A stretch of 64,000 bases of DNA, from NCBI RefSeq assembly GCF_051195235.1, contig NZ_JBNFZM010000006.1:227062-291061 (forward strand), read 5' to 3'. The DNA is from Tateyamaria sp947503385 (GTDB lineage: Bacteria; Pseudomonadota; Alphaproteobacteria; Rhodobacterales; Rhodobacteraceae). How positions within the stretch are numbered: position 1 is the first letter of the stretch; the number at the start of each line of letters is the position of its first letter. The notes beneath the pieces were generated by a model. That model ran no database searches. It was given only the letters and a program-made list of their open reading frames with translations, and was not told the DNA's origin. Shown piece after piece: positions 42,038 to 51,338 of the stretch. A program made the position numbers and the translations under genes.

Positions 42038-42685
42038 TCAGGCCGCCATGTGGTCCGGCACAATCGCTCCGCCACGGGCCTCGACGGCCATGCATTCCAC
42101 CAAAAATGCGGCTGCGGTGTCTGCAATCACTTCGTAGCTGGCCACTGCATGGCCAAAATCCTCAAGCCGGACTGTCGCGCGGGGGCAGTGCAGCAGGATG
42201 CCCCCTTCGGCGTAGACCACTTCGTCACTCGCAAAGACGAGCGTGATGACCTGCATCTGCGGCTGCGGTGACACGCGGGTGATGCCGCGGAACCCTTCGA
42301 GAGCCTTGGCGCGCAGCACGGCGAACGGGTCACCATGGACGTCGCAGGCCGCTTCGCTTTCGATCAGAACGCCTTGGTCAGGCAACAGGGCCACATCCGC
42401 AACGTTGCCCATAGCCCCGGCAGGCACAATCACCATCGCGGTGTCGCCCATCGTCACGTCAGAAATCCAGTAGGTTTCGCGGCGCACTTCGACGAGCGGC
42501 TGCAATCCATTGTCGAATGTCAGGACCATGTCGCCCGGGGCCAACGCTTCGACCGTGCGCCATCCCATGGATGTCCCGATACGTGTGCCGGCGATCAACC
42601 CACGCGATGCAAAAATGCTTCCGTCCACAGCGCCCGACAGTTCAGGCATTCGGCGCGGCGCGTTATCCTTCTTCCATCCAAACAT
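42038..42685 (-). CDS. Hint-domain protein
   Basis: A 215-residue protein consisting mostly of a Hint (hedgehog/intein) domain. It shows GLIAGTRIGTSMGWRTVEAL, the block around APGDMVLTFDNGLQPLVEV, and DQGVLIES and YAEGGILLHCPRA in the positions of the later blocks. In most Rhodobacteraceae such domains end RTX proteins; here it is nearly alone. The position before the splice-type cysteine is Ala-Gly-Thr, so autoprocessing may use Thr or be lost. The start follows GGGGAAGAG. Function unknown. Confidence 0.83.
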   Translation of the reverse strand: MFGWKKDNAPRRMPELSGAVDGSIFASRGLIAGTRIGTSMGWRTVEALAPGDMVLTFDNGLQPLVEVRRETYWISDVTMGDTAMVIVPAGAMGNVADVALLPDQGVLIESEAACDVHGDPFAVLRAKALEGFRGITRVSPQPQMQVITLVFASDEVVYAEGGILLHCPRATVRLEDFGHAVASYEVIADTAAAFLVECMAVEARGGAIVPDHMAA

Positions 42686-42882
42686 TGTTCTCTTCCCCAG
42701 AGTGTCGGCGCCAGATTTTGGCAGCGGCGCCGGTTGCATTCGATGGGTCCAATTGGCGTGATTCTCGGGGCGGAGACGGGACTTGATCTGGGCATGAATG
42801 AGGCATTGTTTCGCCTCGCGGTGACAATGCGAGGCCGTAGGTCAGGATTGTTCGCGAAAAAGCGGCAAAATCGCCCCTCGTG

Positions 42883-43548
42883 TTAACCAAGGGTAGAATT
42901 TGCACCTTCGTCGAACGTGTAGCCGAATCTCTCGATATCCTCGGCGCAGTCTTCGGCGACAGCGGCACGCGCGGCGTCCGTGTAATAGCTGCGATAATCT
43001 GCATCACGGTCCGAGGCATTGGCGCGGGGCAGCGCCAATTCGAAACCCAAATGGTCCCACAGGGGCGCTGCGTCCTGCGCAAACGCTTCGAGCCGGATAT
43101 AGGCGTCGCAGCGTTCCACGCCGCGTGCATCGGTCATATAGTGCCGCGCGGGGCTTGCCTGCATCGAGGCGCGCACATGCGGGGCCTGCGCAAAGTCTTG
43201 AAAGTTCATCTGCTGTGCCAGCGCCACGGCGGGATGGTCGAAATCCTGATCCCGCAACCAGTGATAATAGCTGACCATCCGGTCCCACGGGTTGCGCACA
43301 AGCGTAAAGGCAAAGAGCCCATCAAGCGTGGGCACCAGCCCGTCAATATCGGCAAGGGTCGCGTGTTTCCAAAGTCGCCCGCGCGTTTTAACGCCTTGCA
43401 CCCTGCGGCGCCGCTTGCGCGCTTTGGGTGTGTCGCCCAGCATGATGTCGTCCTTCATCGCGCGGCCTTCGAGCGCCAGTGCAAGCGCGGTCCCCCCGGT
43501 CTTGGGCGCATGGACAAAGACATAATTGCGACCGGGCGACAAAATCAC
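42883..43548 (-). CDS. sulfotransferase family 2 protein
   Basis: A 221-residue cytoplasmic sulfotransferase-like protein. The PAPS phosphosulfate loop is VFVHAPKTGGTALALALEG and the 3'-phosphate site is TLVRNPWDRMVSYYHWLRD. The acceptor is not known; related bacterial proteins modify carbohydrates. It overlaps the EamA transporter gene by ATGA and so is in an operon with it. Confidence 0.92.
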   Translation of the reverse strand: MILSPGRNYVFVHAPKTGGTALALALEGRAMKDDIMLGDTPKARKRRRRVQGVKTRGRLWKHATLADIDGLVPTLDGLFAFTLVRNPWDRMVSYYHWLRDQDFDHPAVALAQQMNFQDFAQAPHVRASMQASPARHYMTDARGVERCDAYIRLEAFAQDAAPLWDHLGFELALPRANASDRDADYRSYYTDAARAAVAEDCAEDIERFGYTFDEGANSTLG

Positions 43549-44477
43549 GGAACCACCTCGGCGGGCGCGTCACGGCTGCGCAGGGCGATGATCACACCGG
43601 CCAGAACAATCAACACAATGCCCGCCCCTTGCACCCATGTGACCGCCTGACCCAACAGCCACCAACCAAAGAACGGACCAAAGATCATCACCGAATACTC
43701 GAACACCGCCACATGGCTCGCCTCACCCAACTGATAAGCCCGGTTCAAAAGTCCCACGCCCAGAACCGAGCCAAAGACCTGTAACAGCAGATAGGGCCAC
43801 GCCGCCCCGATGGGCCAGACCCAGCCGCGGGTCAGAAAGGCCATACCGCCCTGCCCCGCCTCCATGCCCGACACCGTGATCAGGGCAAGGACGATACTGC
43901 CCAACATGCCTTGGGCCACGAAAATGCCCAAGAGCAGCGTCAGCGTGCTTTCCCCTTCGCACAGCGCGCGGGTCGCCACGACACCAGACGCGTACAGAAC
44001 GCCCCCCAGAACCGGCAGAATGGCCACCCAGCCCAGACTGCCACCCGACGGGCCAAGCACCACGAGAATGCCAGCAAACCCGACAGCGACCGCAATGATG
44101 CTCCACGGCCCGATACGTTGGCGTAAGACAAACGCGGTCAGCAACAGCACAAAGATCGGCGAGGTAAAAAGCCCTGCCAGAGCAATTGCAATCGGCATAA
44201 AGGCCAAAGCGCCAAAATAGCAGAACATGCCTGTTGCGATCAGAACAGACCGGACCGCGACGGCGCGCACACGGCGTGGCCGCACGGTGCCAAAGCCCAT
44301 GGCGGACAGCGCCAGCACAATCGGAGCGGCCAGTGCCAGCCGCACAATCAGAAACTGCCAGACGGAAAGGGTCTGCGCGATCACCGCAACATATATATCT
44401 ATGGCTCCGATCACGCACATCGCACCTACCATGTTCAGCGCGGCGGCTGTGGGGCGATGTGTCTGCTTGGCGGTCAT
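43545..44477 (-). CDS. DMT family transporter (EamA domains)
   Basis: A 310-residue ten-helix exporter with two EamA repeats (about 20-145 and 160-295). Examples are GAMCVIGAIDIYVAVIA and FGSVLGVGLLNRAYQLGEAS, with the characteristic AxxxGE-like motif before the last helices. The start ATG follows GGAAAG; the longer frame upstream would overlap the divergent ligase promoter. Probably exports an amino acid or metabolite. Coupled to the sulfotransferase. Confidence 0.92.
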   Translation of the reverse strand: MTAKQTHRPTAAALNMVGAMCVIGAIDIYVAVIAQTLSVWQFLIVRLALAAPIVLALSAMGFGTVRPRRVRAVAVRSVLIATGMFCYFGALAFMPIAIALAGLFTSPIFVLLLTAFVLRQRIGPWSIIAVAVGFAGILVVLGPSGGSLGWVAILPVLGGVLYASGVVATRALCEGESTLTLLLGIFVAQGMLGSIVLALITVSGMEAGQGGMAFLTRGWVWPIGAAWPYLLLQVFGSVLGVGLLNRAYQLGEASHVAVFEYSVMIFGPFFGWWLLGQAVTWVQGAGIVLIVLAGVIIALRSRDAPAEVVP

Positions 44478-44553
44478 CGGGTCTTTCCATTGCTTGCGCC
44501 CCTCGCCATAACTGCGCAACGTCGCTGCGCTGTACCGAATGGGGAGGACCGAT

Positions 44554-46173
44554 ATGGGTTGGATGGCAGATGAAACGGGCCTCGGCAAGACGCCCGCGAA
44601 TTACGTACCGCTGACGCCACTGTCGCATCTGCGCCGGGCCGCCCATGTCTTTGCCGACCACACCGCCGTGGTCTACGGCGCACACCGCGTCACATATGCC
44701 CAGTATCACGACCGGTGTACGCGCCTCGCCTCTGCAATGGCGGCCATGGGCGTGGCCCCCGGCGACGTGGTCGCCACCCTGATCCCCAATCTGCCCGCAC
44801 AGGCCGAGGCGCATTTCGGCGTGCCCGCCTGCGGTGCGGTCCTGAACACGATCAACATGCGCCTCGACGTGGATACGGTCGCCTATATCTTTGATCACGG
44901 CGAGGCCAAGGTGGTGCTCGTTGACACCCAGTTCCTGCCCCTTGCCGAGGCGGCGATTGCCGCAATGGACGGCCCCGCCCCGCAAATCGTCGAAGTGCCG
45001 GATGCCGCCGCAGGCTTTCCCGCGTCGGGCAAGTACCCCGAGTATGAGGACGTGCTGGCGCGCGCTGACCCGGTCTTTGACTGGATCATGCCCGAGGACG
45101 AATGGGAAAGCCTGTCGCTCAACTACACCTCCGGCACCACCGGACGGCCCAAGGGCGTGGTGGCACACCACCGCGGGTCCTACCTGATGACTATGGGCAC
45201 CGTAGTCAGCTGGCGCATGGTGTTGCATCCGGTGTTCATGGCCATCGTGCCGCTCTTTCACTGCAACGGATGGAACCACACGTGGATGATGCCGCTGATC
45301 GGCGGCACGCTGGTCTGCTGCCGCGACATCACGGCATCGGCCATCTACAATGCCATCGCAGACGAAGGCGTCACCCATTTCGGCGGCGCGCCAATCGTGC
45401 TCAACATGATCGTCAACGCAGACGCGGTGGACCGGCGCGACTTTGCCCACACGGTCGAGGTGTTTACCGCGGGCGCGCCGCCCGCCCCTGCCACCCTCGC
45501 CAAGATCGAAGCCCTCGGGTTCAATGTAACGCAAGTCTACGGCCTGACCGAAACCTACGGCCACGTGACAGAATGCCTGTGGAAGCGTGAATGGGACAGC
45601 GTCGAGGACAAGGCCGCCATCAAAGCGCGCCAAGGCGTCGCCTTTCCCATGATGGAAGACATCACCGTGATGGACGCCGACATGACTCAGGTGCACATGG
45701 ACGCCACGACCCAAGGCGAGATCATGATCCGCGGCAATTCGGTCATGAAAGGTTATCTCAAGAACCCGGAGGCCACTGCGGACGCGTTTGCAGGCGGTTA
45801 CTTCCATTCCGGTGACATCGCCGTCCAGCATCCGGACGGCTACATCCAGATCGCGGACCGCGCTAAGGACATCATCATTTCTGGGGGCGAAAACATCTCT
45901 TCGGTCGAAGTCGAAGGCGTGCTCATGGCACACCCCGACGTTAATCTTGCCGCTGTGGTCGCAAAGCCCGACGACAAATGGGGCGAAGTGCCCTGCGCGT
46001 TTGTGGAATTGAAGCCGGGCACCCAGCCGTCAGAGGCGGATCTCATCGCCTTCTCCCGCGAGACCCTCGCCGGGTTCAAAGCACCCAAACAGGTCGTGTT
46101 TCAGGAATTGCCCAAAACCTCGACCGGAAAAATACAAAAATTCGAGCTACGCAAATTGGCCAAAACACTCTGA
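44554..46173 (+). CDS. AMP-dependent acyl-CoA synthetase, DmdB-like
   Basis: A 539-residue adenylate-forming ligase. Core motifs are YTSGTTGRPKGV, YGLTETYGHV, the YFHSGDIAVQHPDGYI hinge and the catalytic Lys in LPKTSTGKIQKFELR. The acyl pocket segment PLFHCNGWNHTW has His236 and Trp240, which resembles DmdB, the methylmercaptopropionate-CoA ligase of Roseobacters; medium-chain fatty-acid ligases share it. The length equals that of DmdB proteins. The GGGGAGGA site selects the second ATG. Substrate is not proven. Confidence 0.88.
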   Translation: MGWMADETGLGKTPANYVPLTPLSHLRRAAHVFADHTAVVYGAHRVTYAQYHDRCTRLASAMAAMGVAPGDVVATLIPNLPAQAEAHFGVPACGAVLNTINMRLDVDTVAYIFDHGEAKVVLVDTQFLPLAEAAIAAMDGPAPQIVEVPDAAAGFPASGKYPEYEDVLARADPVFDWIMPEDEWESLSLNYTSGTTGRPKGVVAHHRGSYLMTMGTVVSWRMVLHPVFMAIVPLFHCNGWNHTWMMPLIGGTLVCCRDITASAIYNAIADEGVTHFGGAPIVLNMIVNADAVDRRDFAHTVEVFTAGAPPAPATLAKIEALGFNVTQVYGLTETYGHVTECLWKREWDSVEDKAAIKARQGVAFPMMEDITVMDADMTQVHMDATTQGEIMIRGNSVMKGYLKNPEATADAFAGGYFHSGDIAVQHPDGYIQIADRAKDIIISGGENISSVEVEGVLMAHPDVNLAAVVAKPDDKWGEVPCAFVELKPGTQPSEADLIAFSRETLAGFKAPKQVVFQELPKTSTGKIQKFELRKLAKTL

Positions 46174-46198
46174 TCCCGATGGGACCGCCACGGTGACA

Positions 46199-46222
46199 GG
46201 CCGGGGGCCGCGCCCCCGGGCC
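46199..46222. repeat. dispersed intergenic palindrome, copy e
   Basis: GGCCGGGGGCCGCGCCCCCGGGCC-type hairpin (GGGGGC and GCCCCC arms) between the converging ligase and SPOR genes. It lacks the GTATTT tail of other copies. Likely bidirectional terminator. Confidence 0.65.
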
Positions 46223-46233
46223 AACACATCTCG

Positions 46234-47640
46234 CTACCGCACAAAGGCGTCGGCAAACCCCATGGAACGCGCCGCCTTAAGCCCGTTGTCAAGCCCGCCA
46301 CGCGTGGCGAAGGGACCGGCCAACACCACCTTGTAGCTCTTGCCGCGGCGCGTCAGCGTCCCGATCCGGGCGGGCACACCGGCACGTACCAGCCGCTGCG
46401 CCGTGTTTTGCGCATTGGACGCCACAGCAAACGTGCCGACCTGCACATATTTGCCCTTGGCCGCAGCCTGAGGCGCACGCGCCACGGCGGCAGGCTGGGC
46501 CGGAGCGGGCGTGACCGCCTTGGTCTTGGGCTTGGGTGTGGCTGTTGCGGTGCGGGCCTTGGTGCGGTTCCGCTTGATCCGTTTAAGCAATTGTCCATCG
46601 CGGCGCACCAGCGTCACGGTGCCCAGATCGCGCGTCTGCGTCGCCACGTCCGTATAAGGATAGACCAGCGCCACCTTGGCCGTCACATCCGCGCCCGTGA
46701 CCTGATCCACCAGACGGCGCGGCACCGTGCTGGTCCAGACCAACCGGCTTTGCGCAATTCCACCAAGGCTTTGCTCTGCCCGGCGTGGGTTCAGCCGATC
46801 ATCGGTCCAGACGGGGCGATACCCTTCGGGAATTTGATCCGCACCGCGCTCCTGCAACCGGCGGTCATAGACCTGACGCGGCAACACACGTGTATTTGTT
46901 GTGACCTGCGTCTGTCCGGCAAAGCCACCGGCGACCACAGGCGCCGTAGCTTGCGTGCCGCGGGTCACGGTACCTGCCGTGGGATAGGTAGCCTGTGGAC
47001 CACAGCGCACGGGGTAATCCGTGCCGGAATTGATGTAACGCTGGCTGACCGCATTGCCGCCACGACACGCCGGTTGCACCGCTACGGTGCGTTGTGTCGC
47101 AACAGGCGCAGGTGCCGGTACGGGCGGTTTCGTCGCGGTTACCACACGGGGCTCCGGCGCCGCGGCGGGCTTTGGTGCGGCCCGGACGACTGGCGCTGGC
47201 GCCTTGCGCGGCGCAGCAGCGACGGGAGCCGTTGGGCGGCGCACCGGCGCCGCTGCTGTCACGTTCGGCTGACGGGTGGTCTGCGTGCGTGCCGGGGCTG
47301 GTGCTGGCGCCGGTGCGGTCTCCGCAGGCGCTTCAACAGTAATCTGCACTGGCGCTTCCGCCGCTGGCTGTTCAGGACGGGCCGCTGCGATCTGGGTGCT
47401 CGACAACGATGGTGTCTGCCCGCAAACCTGCCGCCGCTGACGGTTCACGCGCGGCACCCATGTGGTGTTCCCATCAATGCCTGCCCGAATGAAAACGCAG
47501 CCCTTGCTGTCCACATATTGCGTGCTTTTGAATGAGGCGGGCGGAAACTCCGCCGGCAACTGGTTGGACTGGGCGTGCAACGATCCGGCCGAAACACCCG
47601 CCATCGTTGCAATCAGGGCAACAATTCTTGTAACGCTCAT
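46234..47640 (-). CDS. exported SPOR-domain protein
   Basis: A 468-residue protein with a signal peptide (MSVTRIVALIATMAGVSAGSLHAQ). A short domain with cysteines follows (YVDSKGCVFIRAGIDGN, then RRQVCGQ), then a long Ala/Pro-rich spacer, a middle domain with a second Cys pair (PACRGG, PVRCGP), and a C-terminal SPOR domain (about 396-468: YVQVGTFAVASNAQNTAQRL). SPOR domains bind denuded peptidoglycan at the division site. Periplasmic role in cell division or envelope is likely. GGGGGA is upstream. Confidence 0.9.
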   Translation of the reverse strand: MSVTRIVALIATMAGVSAGSLHAQSNQLPAEFPPASFKSTQYVDSKGCVFIRAGIDGNTTWVPRVNRQRRQVCGQTPSLSSTQIAAARPEQPAAEAPVQITVEAPAETAPAPAPAPARTQTTRQPNVTAAAPVRRPTAPVAAAPRKAPAPVVRAAPKPAAAPEPRVVTATKPPVPAPAPVATQRTVAVQPACRGGNAVSQRYINSGTDYPVRCGPQATYPTAGTVTRGTQATAPVVAGGFAGQTQVTTNTRVLPRQVYDRRLQERGADQIPEGYRPVWTDDRLNPRRAEQSLGGIAQSRLVWTSTVPRRLVDQVTGADVTAKVALVYPYTDVATQTRDLGTVTLVRRDGQLLKRIKRNRTKARTATATPKPKTKAVTPAPAQPAAVARAPQAAAKGKYVQVGTFAVASNAQNTAQRLVRAGVPARIGTLTRRGKSYKVVLAGPFATRGGLDNGLKAARSMGFADAFVR

Positions 47641-47708
47641 CATATCCCCCACAAGATATGGGAGGGACGATGCCTCAACACCATCTCTGAGTAAAGCGCC
47701 GATGAGCG

Positions 47709-48341
47709 CTATTTGGTGCCAAACATACGATCTCCGGCGTCTCCAAGACCCGGAACGATGTATCCCACCTCGTTCAGCCGTTCATCTACAGCCGCAGTGA
47801 CGATCGGCACGTCCGGATGGGCCTCTTTCATCCGTGCGATTCCCTCCGGCGCCGCAAGCAGGCACAGGAACCGGATGTTCGTGGCACCTGCGCCCTTGAG
47901 CAGGTCAATCGCCGCAGCAGAGGAATTGCCCGTGGCCAGCATCGGATCAACCGCAATCACAACCCGGTCGTCCAGTGCTTCGGGCACTTTGAAGTAATAC
48001 TGCACGGGCTGCAAAGTCTCTTCGTCGCGGTACAAACCAACAAACCCCACACGCGCCGAAGGGATCAACTCCAGCACACCATCCAGCAGACCATTGCCTG
48101 CGCGCAGGATCGAAATCAGCGCAAGCTTTTTGCCCGCGAGTGTCGGCGCATCCATCTCGGCCATGGGTGTGCGGATACGCTTGGTCGTCATATCCAGACC
48201 CCGCGTGACCTCATAGGCCAAGAGCTGGCTGATCTCGCGCAGTAGCTGACGGAACACTGCCGTCGGCGTCTCCTGATCCCGCATGATCGTGAGTTTGTGC
48301 TGCACCAACGGATGATCCACCACGGTCAAATGTTCAGACAT
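47709..48341 (-). CDS. upp: uracil phosphoribosyltransferase
   Basis: A 210-residue enzyme that makes UMP from uracil and PRPP. It starts SEHLTVVDHPLVQHKLTIMR; the PRPP loop is VIAVDPMLATGNSSAAAI, and the uracil site is YIVPGLGDAGDRMFGT. Length is standard. It follows deoB in the same direction, separated by a dispersed palindrome whose AAGAAGGAACAGG tail provides the ribosome site. It completes the uridine/deoxyuridine salvage route. Confidence 0.96.
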   Translation of the reverse strand: MSEHLTVVDHPLVQHKLTIMRDQETPTAVFRQLLREISQLLAYEVTRGLDMTTKRIRTPMAEMDAPTLAGKKLALISILRAGNGLLDGVLELIPSARVGFVGLYRDEETLQPVQYYFKVPEALDDRVVIAVDPMLATGNSSAAAIDLLKGAGATNIRFLCLLAAPEGIARMKEAHPDVPIVTAAVDERLNEVGYIVPGLGDAGDRMFGTK

Positions 48342-48349
48342 GTCCTGTT

Positions 48350-48400
48350 CCTTCTTCTGACCAGAAATACCACGGGGGTTTGGGGGCAGCGCCCCCAATG
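48350..48400. repeat. dispersed intergenic palindrome, copy f
   Basis: On the minus strand it reads GGGGGC GCT GCCCCC, then CCCCCGTGGTATTTCTGGT and CAGAAGAAGG. It lies between deoB and upp; the tail is immediately upstream of the upp start, so the element is part of the upp leader. Confidence 0.7.
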
Positions 48401-48462
48401 CCACCGTGGCGAGCGGGGCCCTTGCGGCCCGAGCAAAACAAAATCGCGTGCGCCGCAGGCGC

Positions 48463-49632
48463 TCATTTCGGCACAACGCCCAGATGCCGCGCGACCAGCG
48501 CCGCGACGTCGACAAATCCCATATGCCCCAGCGGCGGCCCATCATAGCCAGCCGTCAGCACCGGCACCCGTTCGCGGGTGTGATCCGTGCCAACCCAACT
48601 CGGATCATTGCCGTGATCCGCCGTTAACACCAGCAAATCATCGGCACGCAAGCGCTGCAACAGTGTCCCAAGCCGCGCGTCGAACCATTCCAGATGCCGC
48701 GCGTAGCCCGCTATGTCACGGCGATGCCCATAAAGGCTGTCGAACTCCACGAAATTGGCAAAGACCAGCGCCCCGTCCTCCGCGGTCTCAACCAGATCAA
48801 ACAGGTGATCCATCAACACCGCATCCGTTCCCTTGCGCACCGCATCAAACCCGCGTCCGGAAAAGATGTCTCCCACCTTGCCCACACCGTATACGCGCGC
48901 ACCTGTTTCCTGCACCCATTCGCTCAACACAGGTGCAGGCGGTGCGATGGCAAAATCCTTGCGGTTCTGCGTTCGCTCGAATGCGCCGGGCACGCCCACG
49001 AAAGGCCGCGCAATCACACGCCCCACACGCATCTCGTGCAAGGCGGGCGCAATCGCCGCACACAGATCCAACAGCCGATCCAGGCCAAAATCTGCTTCAT
49101 GCGCTGCGATCTGGAATACACTGTCGGCAGAGGTGTAGCAGATGGGCCAACCGCTCTCGATATGTGTGGCACCGTGCTTGGCGATGATGGCTGTGCCAGA
49201 GGCATGGCAATTGCCCAATATCCCATCCACACCTGCCGCATCGCATACATGCCGCACAATCTCGTGCGGGAAACAGGGCTGTGTGTCAGGAAAATGGTGC
49301 CAGTCCCACGGCACCGGCACCCCGGCCAGTTCCCAATGGCCGGACGGCGTGTCCTTGCCCCGGGACAGTTCGGTGGCAGCGCCATATGGGCCGGGTGCCG
49401 GCTCATCGCCTGCCGCCAGCGCCACTGCATCCCACAATCCCAACTGTGCCAGATGCGGCACATGCAGCGGTCCGCTGCGCCCCGCATCCGCCTGTCCAGC
49501 GGCGCAAGCCTCGGCAATATGACCCACCGTATTGGCGCCTGTGTCGGGCACATCCCCGTTGAAATAGTCACCGGCATCCGGCGCACCGCCAATGCCGACA
49601 GAATCCATCACGACAAGGAGCGCGCGTGGCAT
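48463..49632 (-). CDS. deoB: phosphopentomutase
   Basis: A 389-residue alkaline-phosphatase-fold enzyme that interconverts (deoxy)ribose 1- and 5-phosphate. It starts ALLVVMDSVGIGGAPDAGDY, with the metal Asp; other metal residues are in FANFVEFDSLYGHRRD and VLTADHGNDPSWVGTDHTRE, which also hold the phosphothreonine environment. TGATG overlap with deoA. Confidence 0.97.
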   Translation of the reverse strand: MPRALLVVMDSVGIGGAPDAGDYFNGDVPDTGANTVGHIAEACAAGQADAGRSGPLHVPHLAQLGLWDAVALAAGDEPAPGPYGAATELSRGKDTPSGHWELAGVPVPWDWHHFPDTQPCFPHEIVRHVCDAAGVDGILGNCHASGTAIIAKHGATHIESGWPICYTSADSVFQIAAHEADFGLDRLLDLCAAIAPALHEMRVGRVIARPFVGVPGAFERTQNRKDFAIAPPAPVLSEWVQETGARVYGVGKVGDIFSGRGFDAVRKGTDAVLMDHLFDLVETAEDGALVFANFVEFDSLYGHRRDIAGYARHLEWFDARLGTLLQRLRADDLLVLTADHGNDPSWVGTDHTRERVPVLTAGYDGPPLGHMGFVDVAALVARHLGVVPK

Positions 49633-50939
49633 CAGCCGATCCGTTCCGAAATCAGCCCCGGCACCGCAGATGCCTCTGGCGTCAGGGATATCGCCGCGCG
49701 CAAGGCCGCTTCGGCCCGGTCCGCGTCAAGCGGGCGGGCCGCATGGATCACTGCCAGTGGCTGCCCCCGCTCCATCCGAGTGCCCAGCCGTGCCACGCCA
49801 GAAAAGCCCACGGCGGGATTGATAGTGTCCGTCTCGACAGTGCGTCCACCGCCCATGGCGACCACGGCCATGCCCAAAGCCTCGCCATCCATCGCGGAGA
49901 CATAGCCAGCATGTGGCGCCGCCACCTCCCGGATCACCGTCGCTTCGGGCAGGAAGCGCGCCCAGTTGTCCACGAAATGCACCGGGCCACCCATTGCGGC
50001 AATCATCGCGCCAAATCGATCGGCGGCACGCCCATCAGTGATCGCCGCAACGATCGCATCCGCCCCGGCCTGCACGTCGTCCACAAGGCCTGCATTGTTC
50101 AGCAATATGCCGCCCAGCACTGCCGAAATCTCGACCAACGCGCCGCGCGTCTGACCGGTTAGAACGCGCAGCGCCTCGGCCACCTCGACCGCATTGCCAA
50201 GCGCGGGGGCAACCGGCTGGCTCATATCCGTTATCAGTGCAGTGGTCTTGCACCCGGCTGCGTTGGCCGTTGTCACCAGCGCGTTGGCCAGCCCCCGTGC
50301 AGCATCTGTGTCTTTCATGAATGCGCCCGATCCAACCTTCACGTCCAGCACCAGCGCATCAAGACCCGCCGCCAGCTTCTTGGACAGGATCGACGCCGTG
50401 ATGAGGTCGAGGCTTTCGACCGTCGATGTCACATCCCGCACCGCATATAGCCGACGGTCCGCCGGGGCGACCTGAGCGGACGCGCCAACGATGGCGCAAC
50501 CGACCTTGCCGACGATGTCACGAAACCGCGCCTCGTCGGCTTGTGTGGACACGCCGGGGATCGCCTCAAGCTTGTCGAGCGTGCCGCCGGTGTGGCCGAG
50601 CCCGCGGCCCGACACCATGGGCACCACGGCCCCACAGGCGGCCAGCGCAGGGGCCAGCACAAGGCTGACGCAATCACCAACGCCACCGGTGGAATGCTTG
50701 TCGAGCACCGGACCGGAATCCGGCCACTGCAACACCTGCCCGCTGTCGCGCATCGCAATGGTCAGCGCCACACGCCCCACATCGCCCAGCCCGTTGAGAC
50801 ACACAGCCATGGCAAAGGCACCGGCCTGCGCATCCGTCACCGTCCCGTCGGCAAGCCCCGTGGCGAACCATGCCAGTTCTTCCCGGCTGGGGGTCTGCCG
50901 TTGGCGCAGCTTGGCAATGATCGCGCGCGCCGAACTCAC
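49632..50939 (-). CDS. deoA: thymidine phosphorylase
   Basis: A 435-residue nucleoside phosphorylase that splits thymidine and deoxyuridine. Motifs: SGPVLDKHSTGGVGDCVSLV, SGRGLGHTGGTLDKLEAIPG and LDVKVGSGAFMKD. The start is a GTG that overlaps the cdd stop as GTGA, giving a length near the E. coli enzyme; the longer frame upstream lies inside cdd. Product goes to DeoB. Confidence 0.96.
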   Translation of the reverse strand: MSSARAIIAKLRQRQTPSREELAWFATGLADGTVTDAQAGAFAMAVCLNGLGDVGRVALTIAMRDSGQVLQWPDSGPVLDKHSTGGVGDCVSLVLAPALAACGAVVPMVSGRGLGHTGGTLDKLEAIPGVSTQADEARFRDIVGKVGCAIVGASAQVAPADRRLYAVRDVTSTVESLDLITASILSKKLAAGLDALVLDVKVGSGAFMKDTDAARGLANALVTTANAAGCKTTALITDMSQPVAPALGNAVEVAEALRVLTGQTRGALVEISAVLGGILLNNAGLVDDVQAGADAIVAAITDGRAADRFGAMIAAMGGPVHFVDNWARFLPEATVIREVAAPHAGYVSAMDGEALGMAVVAMGGGRTVETDTINPAVGFSGVARLGTRMERGQPLAVIHAARPLDADRAEAALRAAISLTPEASAVPGLISERIG

Positions 50940-51337
50940 GACGCGCCGTCCATATGTGCGGGCGTGAACGCACCGGGCAGCAACGCGCCGATGGTCATGC
51001 GAGCTTCGATCCCGTCGACCGTGGCCATGACCACCTCGACGTCCGGACCCGCGAACTCGGCAAGCTTTTGGCGGCACCCGCCGCACGGTGTCACCGGCAC
51101 TGGACTGCCTGCCACGACATAGACCTCTGCGATCTCACGTTCACCTGCCGCGACCATAGCTGCAATCGCGCCGGCCTCGGCACAGGTGCCTTGCGGATAG
51201 GCAACATTTTCCACGTTGCAGCCGGCAAACACCGAACCGGACGTGGTGCGCACTGCCGCGCCCACTTTGAACGCGGAATAGGGCGCATGTGCCTGCTCCC
51301 GCACCGCCAATGCCGCTTCTCGCAACCCTTGCGCCAT
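50936..51337 (-). CDS. cdd: cytidine deaminase
   Basis: A 133-residue tetrameric-type cytidine deaminase. Zinc and catalytic residues are in GCNVENVAYPQGTCAEAGAI (Cys, Ala-Glu) and VTPCGGCRQKLAEF (two Cys). It deaminates cytidine and deoxycytidine for DeoA. Overlaps deoA by GTGA and follows the VOC-cupin gene by 1 bp. Confidence 0.97.
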   Translation of the reverse strand: MAQGLREAALAVREQAHAPYSAFKVGAAVRTTSGSVFAGCNVENVAYPQGTCAEAGAIAAMVAAGEREIAEVYVVAGSPVPVTPCGGCRQKLAEFAGPDVEVVMATVDGIEARMTIGALLPGAFTPAHMDGAS

Positions 51338-51338
51338 C

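Noticed and set aside
42883..44477. Polysaccharide-sulfation locus
   Set aside because: Only one sulfotransferase and an EamA exporter are present; no glycosyltransferases or polymer exporters are adjacent.
43723..45933. Very long minus-strand open frame (736 codons) opposite the DmdB-like ligase
   Set aside because: It is antisense to a protein with full adenylate-forming motifs and reads as low-complexity His/Arg/Gly sequence, a typical shadow in high-GC DNA.
46880..46895. ACACGTGT-containing stretch as a second LacI operator
   Set aside because: It is within the SPOR coding region and lacks the full palindrome arms.
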